DNA from: Annona cherimola
Lineage: Eukaryota > Streptophyta > Magnoliopsida > Magnoliales > Annonaceae
DNA length: 64,000 nucleotides
Assembly: GCA_030490835.1 (NCBI GenBank)
Contig: CM059971.1
Span: forward strand, 45,494,012 to 45,558,011
Direction of reading: 5' to 3'
The notes beneath the pieces are model-generated. The model had not been told where the DNA came from, ran no database searches, and saw only the letters and a list, made by a program, of their open reading frames with translations. Positions 1-9,129 of this stretch are shown in pieces. Both the position numbers and the translations under genes were made by a program. How positions within the stretch are numbered: the first letter of the stretch is position 1; the number at the start of each line of letters is the position of its first letter.

Positions 1-18
1 TTCCACATATATCCAACA
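1..18 (-). repeat. 3' LTR stub of the copia element
   Basis: The first 18 bases match the end of the 5' LTR at 8367-8384, finishing in CCAACA. On the minus strand this is the TGTTGG start of the 3' LTR. The rest is cut by the window edge. Confidence 0.85.
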
Positions 19-32
19 ATCTCTCCCTTTTT
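19..32 (-). promoter_or_regulatory. polypurine tract of the copia element
   Basis: The minus strand reads AAAAAGGGAGAGAT directly against the 3' LTR start, the expected place and composition for the plus-strand DNA primer of reverse transcription. Confidence 0.8.
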
Positions 33-291
33 GATGATTGACAAAACCGATTTGAGTGCATACCTTTCAATGTCTTTAAAACATATTATTTTTGCATTTT
101 GAAGTTTACCATAAATATTTCACTTCCAACAAATCACAAGTTAAAAGCATTTAAAATCGAGACTACTCAAATCCTAATCTCTTCTCCCTCTTTTTGTCAA
201 TTGATCAAAAATAGAGATGGAGCGGGATAATCCTTTGAGAATGGTGTAGTTACTTCCCCTGAACCTGTGCTCCCCCTTAACTTGTGCTTTT
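33..291 (-). other. 3' untranslated stretch between RNase H and polypurine tract
   Basis: About 260 bases with no frame of note. Some SIRE elements carry an env-like ORF after pol, but there is no room for one here. Confidence 0.6.
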
Positions 292-675
292 CTAAGTTAA
301 TTCAAGCATTCCCATATCATTTCTAATTTTATAAAACAGTTCTTTTGCTAGAGGTTTGGTAAAAATATATGCAATTTGATCTTCTATTTTTACATATTCT
401 AAACAGATATCATGATTTTGTACATGTTCCCTAATAAAATGATGTCTTAGGTCTATATGCTTGGTTCTAGAATGCAATACTGGATTTTTAGTTAAACATA
501 TTGCACTAGTATTATCACATCTAATAGGTATATCTTTAAAGTTCATGCCATAATCCCTAAGTTGTTGTTTCATCCAAAGCAATTGGGCACAACAGCTCCC
601 GACGGCAATATATTCGGCTTCCGCGATGGATAGAGAAACACTAGTTTGTTTTCTTGAAAACCTTAAAACCAACAT
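292..675 (-). pseudogene. copia RNase H, C-terminal part of pol
   Basis: The 127-residue frame holds the plant copia RNase H signature: a serine-rich SVSLSIAEAEYIA block (the E of AEAEY is catalytic), then DNTSAICLTKNP and the HSRTKHIDLRHHFIRE block near the end. In a working element this domain degrades the RNA strand of the RNA/DNA hybrid. It is separated from the RT frame by a stop just before 688 (a CAG or CAA codon read as TAG) and a shift of reading frame around 676-690, so it could not be made as part of a polyprotein. The end at 292 is the natural pol C-terminus in this lineage (a short tail after FYKIRNDMGM). Confidence 0.85.
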
Positions 676-687
676 GTTCCTAAGAAA

Positions 688-1680
688 CTAACATGTTCCA
701 CTAGTGCTTTTTTTATTTACCTTGTAACCGGCAAAATCCGCATCCGAGTAGCCGATTAGATCAAAATTAGAACCCTTTGGATACCAAAGTCCTATGTTGA
801 TAGTATCTACTAAATATCTAAAAATTCTTTTTACAGCTACCAAGAGTGATTCTTTTGGACATGATTGAAATCTAGAGCACATGCAAACACTAAACAGTAT
901 ATCGGGTCTAGAAGCAGTTAAATATAATAAAGAACCTATCATGCTTCTATATAATTTTAAATCAACTGGTGTGTTTGCCCCTTTGCTATTTTCCATGCCA
1001 AACTTCTTTAACATTTCTTTGATATACTTGGACTGGTTTATGAAGATTCCTTCACTTAGTTTCTTAATTTGTAGTCCAAGGAAGAAGTTTAGCTCCCCCA
1101 TCATACTAATCTCAAATTCCTTCTGCATAAGCTCAGAAAATTCTTGACAAAGGATCTCATTAGTAGCACCAAAAATAATATCATCAACATAAATTTGAAT
1201 AATCAAAATATCTTTTTCTTTGTACTTGATAAACAAAGTGGTGTCTACCTTTCCCTTTTGGAAGTCATGATCAATAAGAAATTTGCTTAATCTTTCATAC
1301 CAAGCTCTTGGAGCTTGTTTTAATCCATATAATGCTTTGGTTAATTTGTATACAAATTTAGATTGATTTTTCTCCTCAAATCCAGGTGGTTGTTCAACAT
1401 ACACCTCTTCATTTATATAGCCATTCAAAAATGCACTTTTAACATCCATTTGAAATAACTTAAACTTCACATGAGATGCAAAAGCTAATAAAATGCGAAT
1501 GACCTCTAATCTAGTAACCAGAGCATAGGATTCCTCAAAGTTTATTCCTTCTTCTTGCGAGTATCCTTTTGCCACAAGTCTAGCTTTGTTTCTCACCACA
1601 AGTCCACTTTCATCTAATTTGTTCCTAAATACCCATTTTGTGCCAATGACAACACAGTCTTTTGGTCTTGGAATAAGATG
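688..1680 (-). pseudogene. copia reverse transcriptase
   Basis: The long frame 1599-688 holds most of the RVT_2 (copia-type) reverse transcriptase. Visible are KARLVAKGYSQEEGINF at the N-terminus, the first catalytic Asp in MDVKSAFLNG (about residue 52), YGLKQAPRAWYERL, and the intact YVDD catalytic box at residues 137-140, followed by FGATNE and MMGELNFFLGLQI, typical of SIRE. The frame stays open upstream to 1680, so the true domain begins there. It is cut off from integrase by a TGA at 1681-1683 that stands where the family has Trp (TGG), and from RNase H by a TAG and a frameshift. The catalytic site itself is not damaged. Confidence 0.9.
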
Positions 1681-3045
1681 TCAAACTTGGTTTCTTTCAA
1701 ATGGATTTAGCTCTTCTTGCATTGCTATGATCCAATTTTCATCATCAAGAGCTTGATCAATACTGGTTGGTTCAATTTTGGATACAAAGGCGTATTGTCC
1801 ACAAATATTTTGTTTTGATCTTCTAGTCTTTACACCTTCATAGATATTCCCTATAACTTGCTCAATTGGATGGGCATTTTTGAACTTTAAATCGGTTGGA
1901 GGTTTATAGGAATTATTACCTTCACTTACCCTTTCCTCCATAGATTCTTCTTGCTTCTCCACATGCAATTTTTCAAGGTTACTTATGACATCATCTGCAT
2001 CACTTAAATCATCTTTTCTTTTGGAGCATGGATTAAATTCATCAAAAACAACATGTATTGACTCTTCTACAACTTGGTTCCGTTTATTGAAGACTCTATA
2101 TGCTTTGCTATTTGATGAGTAACCAAGGAATATTGCCTCATCACTCTTAGCATCCAGTTTTTTCAAGTTGGTTTTTCCATTGTTTAAAACATAACATGTG
2201 CAACCAAAGACATGAAAATATGAAATATTTAGTTTTCTACCTTTCCATAGCTTATAAGGGGTCTTTTTCAAGATAGCTCTAATGGTAACTCGGTTCAACA
2301 CATGACAAGATGTACTTACAGCTTCACCCCAAAATTTCTTGTATAATTTACTCTCATTTAGCATTGTTCTAGCCATCTCTTGTATGGTTCTATTTTTCAT
2401 TTCAACCACTCCATTTTGTTGTGGAGTTCTTAGTGTGGAAAATGTATGGTGAATTCCTTTTTCATTACATAATTCTATGAATCGTTTATTTTTAAACTCA
2501 CCACCATGATCACTTCTAATAGTCATAATAGTACTTTGTTTTTCATTTTGCACAAAGTTTACAAAAGTTGCAAACGTAGAGAAGGCTTCATCTTTGCTAG
2601 CTAAGAGAATTACCCATGTGAATCTTGAAAAATCATCAACTATTACAAACACATACTTCTTTCCTCTAATGGTTAAAATGTCGGATGGCCCACATAGATC
2701 CATGTGTAGCAATTCAAGTGGCCTAGTGGTGGAAATCTCCTTTTCGGTAGATAAGGGCATTTTAGGTTGTTTTGACAATTGACATGCCTTGCAAATTTTA
2801 TCTTTGTCATATTTCAATTTTGGCAACACATCCTCCATACATACATTTGAAATACTGTAAATATTTCCTTTACCTTTAATTTTACCTTTCTCGTTGTTTC
2901 CAAAGGCAACAGTTCCATTGTTACAAGGCTTGAGTTTATGAAATAAACTTCTTTCTCCAGTCATATGCCTTGAGCAACCACTATCCATGAACCAAACGTT
3001 GCTTGCCTTTGCCTTGAAACATATCTGAAAAATGAACAAATAAAT
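1681..3045 (-). pseudogene. copia protease remnant fused to integrase
   Basis: The protease motif Asp-Ser-Gly is at residues 19-21 of the frame beginning at 3039 (MDSGCSRHMTG). The integrase core follows with a complete catalytic triad: D114 (HMDLCGP), D177 (IRSDHGGEF) and E213 (GVVEMKNRT), spaced as D-D35-E. Between them, after MEDVL at about position 2823, the sequence jumps straight to PKLKYDKDKICKAC. The other copia copy in this window continues instead with the rest of the protease and the GAG-pre-integrase region. The jump is an in-frame deletion that removed the second half of protease and the two zinc-binding histidines of integrase but kept the Cys pair. The frame ends at a Trp-to-TGA change at 1681. 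Confidence 0.88.
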
Positions 3046-4896
3046 TTATCTCTTTGGTACCCATTTTATGGGTCCATTTGGGTTAGTAAACTTATTTAAT
3101 CTTTGTTATTCTATTCTTGAAAGCCCAAATCTTGTGTTTCTTAGAACCCAAACTAATTTTGCACCATGGTCATACAGTTTCTTAAAGTTGCATTTATAGA
3201 TTTTGTGACCCATCTTATTGCAAAAGTTGCAAGCCATTGGTAATCTAGGAGTAGGCCTCCAAGTATGCAGTGGTTCAAAAGTTGGCCTTCTAGTCCAAAT
3301 AATATATTTCCCTTTGGGTTTGTAAATAGGTGCAGTTTTAGCTTGATTTTTTTCAAGTTTTGGCATACTTAATTTGCTACTTTCTCCTTGTTCAAATGTG
3401 GAGTATCCAAGACCTCTTCTATTGATTTGAGAGGTCATGTTCAGAAATATTTTTACATTCTCTCCTTGATTAGAGAACTTATCTAATGATTCATTTAAAG
3501 ATTCATTCTCCTTTTTCAATTTCTCCACTTCTTTCAATAGTAGTTCATTTTCTTCTTTCAGTTTTGTTGTACTTTCTGCTAGTTTTTCATTTACAATAAT
3601 AATGGAATTGCATTGTTGTCTCTTTAATGATAACTTGTTTCCTAATTTTTTGATTTCCTCATATAATTAATCATATGCATGTTGTAATTCCTCTAATTCA
3701 GCACATTTGAGACATTCTTGAATAGAAGAATGAGTAGATTGAGAATAGCAAAATTTGAAAGTTACCTCTTCATTACTTATGCATTTTGTTGAGGTGGTTT
3801 GCTCTTCCAAAACTTCCGTTGAGTTCAAAGTTTCTCCATGTTCAATCCGTGCCATGCAACATATTCTTGCACAATTTACCGCTTCAAAATCATCAGTTGA
3901 GGAGCTACTTGTTGATGACGTTTCTTCATTCACGTACATTCCTCTTCTCTTAGGCTTTTGGAATTTCAGGATTTCATATCTTTCCTTCCTTTCTTGATAA
4001 ACCTTTGATCTTTCTTCCGGTGTAGGACATTGAGCTTGCATATGTCCCATACTGCCGCATCTATAACACTTTGTAGCCTCGTTCTTCTTCTCTTTTCATG
4101 GTCTCTCTTTGAAATCTTTTAAGTTCTTTTCTTTTCTCACAAACTTTCGAAATCTGCGTGTTTGTAGAGCAATGTCTTCGTCATCATTGTGAGATGAGGA
4201 GGTGGACTCATCAGAGTTATGGGTGACTTTTAGTGCAATTGCTCTCTTTCCTTTGTGGTGATCTTCGTTTCTTTTCTTGATTAGCTCATGTGACATTAAT
4301 GAGCTAATAAGATCTTCTAGGTTCAATGTGTTTAGGTCCTTGGCTTCTTCTATTGCAGTAATCTTTGGAGTCCAAGATTCCGGTAGAACTCTTAGGATCT
4401 TCATGACCTGTTCAGATTTGGAGATAGTTTTTCCAAGACCTTTCAAAGCATTAGTAATTTTAGAGAATCTAGCAAATATTTCAGAAATATTTTCTGTTTC
4501 TAGCATTTTGAAGCTTTCCAACTCTCCAATCAAAATATTTCTCCTTGTCCCTTGGACTTGAGAAGTTCCTTCATAGATAGATGTTAATGTATCTCATATC
4601 TCTTTTGTAGTTAAACAAGAGGATACTCTATCATATTCGAAAGCGGTAAGAGCACAAAACAATGAGTTCATAGCTTTAGAGTTGCTCTTAACAGTTTTTA
4701 CTTCCTCATTGGTCCATTTGGAAGCTCTTTCATTAATAGGCAAGGTTACACCGTCTTGGATTGCAATCCAAGAGTCCATATCTATAGCCATGATGAGTTG
4801 TTTCATACGTAGCTTCCAATAGCCGAAATTGTTCCCATCAAACAATGGTGGCCTAGGAAAAGATTGGGCTTCGGCAAATGCGGGAACGGAAGTCAA
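3046..4896 (-). pseudogene. copia gag with four internal nonsense codons
   Basis: From the ATG at 4896 to TAA at 3048-3046 the frame is a single run of 617 codons without any frameshift, broken by stops ending at 4594 (TGA), 4096 (TGA), 3667 (TAA) and 3106 (TAA). In order: an N-terminal DUF4219-like start (PPLFDGNNFGYWKLRMKQLI), a UBN2-type gag core (4593-4200), a first zinc knuckle C-X2-C-X4-H-X4-C near 4060, a Lys/Glu-rich coiled-coil stretch (about 3700-3470) and a second knuckle near 3230-3190. Two of the stops replace CGA, one CAA and one Ser codon when compared with the intact copy at 62376-63989. Gag would form the virus-like particle and bind RNA. Confidence 0.88.
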
Positions 4897-4943
4897 TTAG
4901 GATGCCATATCAAAAGATCTCTTTGGTAAAACTCAAAGACCTA

Positions 4944-4954
4944 CTCTGATACCA
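4944..4954 (-). promoter_or_regulatory. primer-binding site, initiator Met tRNA type
   Basis: The minus strand reads TGGTATCAGAG two bases inside the 5' LTR boundary, complementary to the 3' end of plant initiator methionine tRNA. It fixes the element's orientation and the LTR end at 4957. Confidence 0.88.
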
Positions 4955-5589
4955 CTTGTTGGTCCCAAGTTAATAGCAGTTATCCAAGAGGGGAGGGGTG
5001 AATTGGGTATTTAAAATTTTTCAACTTAAACAGAAATTTTACCCCGGATTAATCTAGTCCCCTTTACGAAGAATTAAATGGAAAGTAATATAGTGCTAGG
5101 AGCAGAAATAAAAATCAACAAAAAAGATTTTATAGTGGTTCGGGCAACCTTCCCTACTCCACTCTTCCAAGCTCACACCTCTTGTGACTTAGGTTCCACA
5201 ATGTATTTCATAAATACAACTAGAGTCATTGCTCTTTTCTAGATTCTAGCTCTAGGGGACATCAACAATTCACAACACAAGTAGGTGACGAGTTCCACTC
5301 CAATCACACACTACTTTGCTTACACTTGATCTTAGTTACCCAAACTAAATCAAGTTCAATACAATAAGTAAAAGTAAAAGAAAGTTTCTACACATTACTG
5401 GTGTGTAGAGGCAGATTTGATGCAGAGCAGAACTTGTAAAGCCGTCTGAAAGATTCAATGAGCTGCTCTTGGCAATTTGAAAGCAAAGTTCTTCTTCTGA
5501 TGTTGACTTGATCACTTAATGCTCTAGGAGATGGGAGTTATGCTCATTCAATGAATTCTCAGCTACCCTCCATGTTCACATTGAATGCC

Positions 5590-5598
5590 TTATATAAT
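5590..5598 (-). promoter_or_regulatory. TATA-like box of the copia 5' LTR
   Basis: The minus strand reads ATTATATAAGG. TATA-like sites stand at the same place in the solo LTR (7391-7398) and the right-hand copia LTR (60981-60987), each just downstream of a conserved block containing AACGGTCGGAA or its variants. Confidence 0.6.
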
Positions 5599-5679
5599 TT
5601 GCGAGGGTATCCAAATGTTTAGAAGTAGGTGGTACGCATTTAATGCGCCAACGTTCAAAAAATTTCCGACCGTTGCGAC

Positions 5680-5855
5680 CCAAGTCGCAGGTGGAGTCAA
5701 CTTCGGGTGCGACTTCGCCCAAGTCGCAGATGGAGTCGACTTCGGGTGCAACTTCGGCTGTCCACAGCTTCTTCAAGTTCCAGTCTTGGTCGACTTGGTC
5801 CTCGACTTGACCCAAGTAGCAGCCGAAGTCGACTTCAGGTGCGACTTCACTTCCT
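5680..5855. repeat. GTCGAC-centred palindrome cluster (inner, TATA-proximal)
   Basis: Repeated imperfect units of the form AAGTCGCA-n-GAAGTCGACT-n-TGCGACTT, each with GTCGAC or a one-base variant at its centre. The cluster lies immediately upstream of the TATA-like box on the minus strand. Confidence 0.85.
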
Positions 5856-6394
5856 GTGCTTGCTTGATGAACTTGAAATCTTCGGAGATGACTTTAATCA
5901 CTTGATTTTCTTCATATTGATGTTATTCCCTTGATTTATATCTCTTGGAACACTGTATGATTATTTATCTTGAAAACCTTGGATTCCTTTTCTTGAATTC
6001 TTGTGTACTTGAGTCTTGGAGTGCATGGAAGATGTTCGAGTATGTGTTCATGATCCAACATGATGGATTCATGCAACCCTGCTTGCTTCGATCTTTATTT
6101 GATCTTCATTTGAGTGTTTGAGTCGTCTTGACCTTCATCTTCACTTGAATCTATCATTGAGTCGTCTTGATCTGCAAGTTCTGCACTGAAGTCGAAGCTG
6201 GAGTCGACTTAGTTTGTGACTTCACCCAAGTCGCATCCGGAGTCGACTTGGGATGCGACATCGGCAGCTCTCTGTTGGAAACAATACTTCAAAACAAAGT
6301 AAAATTGACCAAAGATTAAGTTTTGATGATTAACAACAACTAACTTGAGTATATTTAAAGGACTAATGAGTTTGCCACTTGTTTTAAGGAACTT

Positions 6395-6845
6395 AAGTAG
6401 CCAAGTCGATCCCCAAGTCGACTTGGACTTCGACTTAGAGTGAAGTCGATCCCAAAGTCGACTTAACTATCGACTTGAGAAAGAACCTCAAAGGCAAAAC
6501 CAACGTACAGGTGAAGTCGCATCCCAAGTCGACTCCACATGCGACTTGAGAAGCCAAGTCGCAAATGAAGTCGACCTCGATATCGACTTCAAACATGAAA
6601 AACTGTCCAGAGTTGAAAACGGGAGAAGAGCAAGTGAAGTCGCAGGCCAAGTCGACTCCATCTGCGACTTGGGTAGCCAAGTCACAAATGAAGTCGACCT
6701 CGACATGGACTTCAGATGATAAAAACTGTCCAGAGTCGAAGCTCAGAACACGAAGTGCCGAAGTCGCACCCCAAGTCGACTCCACGTGCGACTTGAGGTG
6801 AAGTCGCAGCCGAAGTCGACTCCGACATCGACTTCGATCGGGCAG
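6395..6845. repeat. GTCGAC-centred palindrome cluster (outer) in solo LTR
   Basis: About eight imperfect units alternate AAGTCGCA or AAGTCGAT, GTCGACT and a TGCGACTT-like close, with spacers such as CTGTCCAGAGT. It is far denser in GTCGAC than chance would allow in this AT-rich DNA. Confidence 0.85.
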
Positions 6846-7137
6846 AGGCGATTTTTCAGAAGATAAGCTGGAATGCATATTCAAGATGAAATCAAGTCAT
6901 GAGTCCAATGCGAAGCAAGGAGCTTGAATCAATCATGCAAGGGTCAAGCTCTTCAAGTTTCACAAGATCCAAATGTTCAAGATTCAAGGATTTAAGGTTT
7001 GCAAATCTTGGAGCTAATGAAAGCAAGACACCATGATCCAAAGGTTAACAAAAGTTGCAAAGGAATTAAAAGGCTTGAGAAAGACTAAGCAAAACAAAAG
7101 TTTCCAAGTTCCAAGTTCATGAAGCCAACTGTCAAGG

Positions 7138-7320
7138 TGAAGTCGCACCCGAAGTCGACTTCACCTGTGACTTGGGTCAAGTCGGAACCCAAGTCGACCC
7201 TGACTGAAACTTGAAGTTGCGACGGAGAAGCGAAGTCGCACCCGAAGTCGACTCCATATGCGACTTGGGCGAAGTCGCATCCGAAGTCGACTCCACATGC
7301 GACTTGGGTCGCAACGGTCG
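7138..7320. repeat. GTCGAC-centred palindrome cluster (inner) in solo LTR
   Basis: Four to five units containing GAAGTCGCA, CCGAAGTCGACT and TGCGACTTGGG. The cluster ends about 70 bp before the TATA box at 7391, the same geometry as in the two other LTRs of the family. Confidence 0.85.
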
Positions 7321-7390
7321 GAATTTATTCGAATGTTGGCGCATTAAATGCGCGCCACCTACCCTCTAATGTTCGGATTCCCTCCAAAAT

Positions 7391-7398
7391 TATAAATA
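7391..7398 (+). promoter_or_regulatory. TATA box of the solo LTR
   Basis: TATAAATA follows a conserved block with CGCAACGGTCGGAATT (7309 onward) and the inverted repeat GGCGCATTAAATGCGCGCC near 7333. This would be the U3/R promoter of the LTR. Confidence 0.65.
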
Positions 7399-8054
7399 GC
7401 ATTCATGGTGGATGAGGGAAGTAGTTGAAAATCATTAAGAGTGCATAACTACCATCTACAAGAGCTAAAAAGAGATCAAGCCAACTAAAGAGGAAGAACT
7501 TTGCTTCAAACTGCAAGAGCTCAACTACTGATCATACAAAGCCATTTCAACAAGTTCTTCTCTGCGCCAAACTGCTTCTACACATCTGTAAAGTGTAGTT
7601 TTCCTATTCTTTCTGTTGTATGTGTTAAACTTGATTTAGTTTGAGGAACTAAGATCAAGTATAAGCAAAGTAGTGTGTGATTGGAGTGTGACTCATCACC
7701 TACTTGTGCTGTGTTTTGTTGATGCTACCTAGAGCTGGAATCTAGAAGAGAGCAGTGGCTCTAATTGTATTAAGAGAATACAATAGTGGAACCCAAGTCA
7801 CAAAGAGTGTGAGCTTGGAAGAGTGGAGTAGGAAGGTTGTCCGAACCACTATAAAAATCATGTGTGCTTGATTTATACTTCTGCTATTTACATTGCTTTC
7901 CATTTCATTTCTCCATTAAGGGGACTGGATTAATCCGGGGATAAGCTTCTGTTTAAGATATAATTTTTAAATACCCAATTCACCCCTCCCCTCTTGGGTT
8001 TTTCCATCAACTCGGGACCAACACTCTCGTCCCCAATTTCAACTCTGGACAGAA

Positions 8055-8245
8055 AAATAAGTTTGAAGTCGATGCCGGAGTTGACTTGGTCTGCGACTTC
8101 ACCCAAGTCACATGCGGAGTCGACTTGGGATGCGACTTCGGCAGCTTGGCTCCTCGATTTCAACGCTGTATGAAAATGACGGTTTGAAGTCGCTGCTAGA
8201 GTCGACTTGGCCTAAGTCGATGCCTGAGTCGACTTGGAAATCAAC
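8055..8245. repeat. GTCGAC cluster (outer) of the split copia 5' LTR
   Basis: This is the continuation of the GTCGAC-rich stretch at 6180-6265, from which it was parted by the solo LTR. Motifs include GGAGTTGACTTGG, GGAGTCGACTTGGGATGCG and GAGTCGACTTGG. Confidence 0.8.
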
Positions 8246-9085
8246 TTGACCTGTCATGCTTCATTTTCTTCATTTGTATATCCTTTAATCATCGTCACAA
8301 ATATGTTAGTAACCAAAACTTACTCAAATTGATTTGTTAATCATCAAAACATAGACTTGGCTTATTTTCCACATATATCCAACATTAGGCATGTAATTAT
8401 GATACATGTATGCCTTGAATGATTTATGGATGAATTAGGGTTCAATTAAGAATGGTGATTAAAAATTTAATCGCCGGAGCCCAAAGTGAGTCGGTATGAC
8501 CCGAGGGGCTTAACAAGGATTGAATGGTAAAAATGTATCATGAATAATCATGTTAATTATCGTGATTTAATTTATGGAGATTAAAGTGTAATTATGGAAT
8601 TAAGATGAAAAATGATAGAAAATTCATAACTTACGCCTACAAGGCGGATTTAGATGAAATTTGAAAGGTAAGCTCACGACGGTGGGTCCAAACTTATGAA
8701 CGGATTAGATTAAGGAAATCATGATGAGATTAAGGCAATGATTAATCATTTTTAGCCTACACTCCAAGGACAAATTTATGTGGTCATAACTTGAGTTAGA
8801 AAACTCGGTTTGAGATAAAACTTGAGAAAGATAGATAAAACGATATGACGAACGATATGGTAGGAATGAATTAAGTTAACTATCATGGGATTTGCTTAAT
8901 CACAAAAAGACGAAAGCCATTAAATGCAAGTTAAGGTGGGAAGCTTCATGGACATCGCAATGATGGTAATTTGGGAAGGTGAAAATAGAAATTACTTAAA
9001 TGCCCTATGGGTTGCTTGAGCACCAAGAAAAGGGGCAAATAAAAGAGGAAAGAGGGGGAGCAAGGGCTGGACGTTTTCCAGCAAA

Positions 9086-9090
<5 letters not shown>

Positions 9091-9123
<33 letters not shown>
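9091..9123. repeat. (AG)n microsatellite
   Basis: An uninterrupted AG run of about 16 units inside the giant LTR. Confidence 0.95.

Positions 9124-9129
<6 letters not shown>

Larger units (their letters stand above)
6273..8023 (+). mobile_element. solo LTR of a SIRE-like copia family, with perfect 5-bp TSD
   Basis: The LTR begins TGTTGGAAAC at 6273 and ends GGGACCAACA at 8023 (1751 bp). It is flanked by CTCTC at 6268-6272 and again at 8024-8028. Its 3' end is the inverse of the 5' LTR end at 4957, so it is the same superfamily of LTR in the opposite orientation. No internal sequence follows, so it is a solo LTR left by recombination between two LTRs. It carries its own GTCGAC clusters and TATA box. 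Confidence 0.93.
1..8384 (-). mobile_element. SIRE/Maximus-like Ty1/copia element, nearly complete, nested insertion inside
   Basis: Reading leftwards: 5' LTR (8384 to 4957, split by a 1751-bp solo LTR), primer-binding site (4954-4944), gag (4896-3046), protease/integrase (to 1681), reverse transcriptase/RNase H (to 292), polypurine tract (32-19) and the first 18 bp of the 3' LTR (18-1); the rest of that LTR lies outside the window. The copia order PR-INT-RT-RH, two gag zinc knuckles, a YVDD reverse transcriptase and TGTTGG...CCAACA LTR ends fit the SIRE/Maximus lineage of Pseudoviridae. No env-like frame follows RNase H. The element is inserted in a gypsy LTR that resumes at 8385; the first five flanking bases are TTAGG, and the matching duplication would lie left of the window. 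All coding parts carry stops or frameshifts, so it is a dead copy. Confidence 0.9.
4957..8384 (-). repeat. 5' LTR of the copia element, split by a nested solo LTR
   Basis: The LTR runs TGTTGGTCCC (4957) to ATATCCAACA (8384) on the plus strand. Subtracting the inserted solo LTR and one copy of its 5-bp duplication leaves about 1.67 kb, in line with the ~1.62-kb LTR of the second copia at 60346-61965. The end near the primer-binding site and the block with the TATA-like site are closely matched between the two. Two clusters of GTCGAC-centred repeats lie upstream of the TATA-like site; the inserted LTR landed in the outer one. Confidence 0.88.

Noticed and set aside
6435..6884. 149-residue frame and its overlapping neighbours as genes
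   Set aside because: The frames lie in the GTCGAC repeats, occur on both strands at once, and their products only mirror the repeat (RSRCRSRLRLRLH-like runs).
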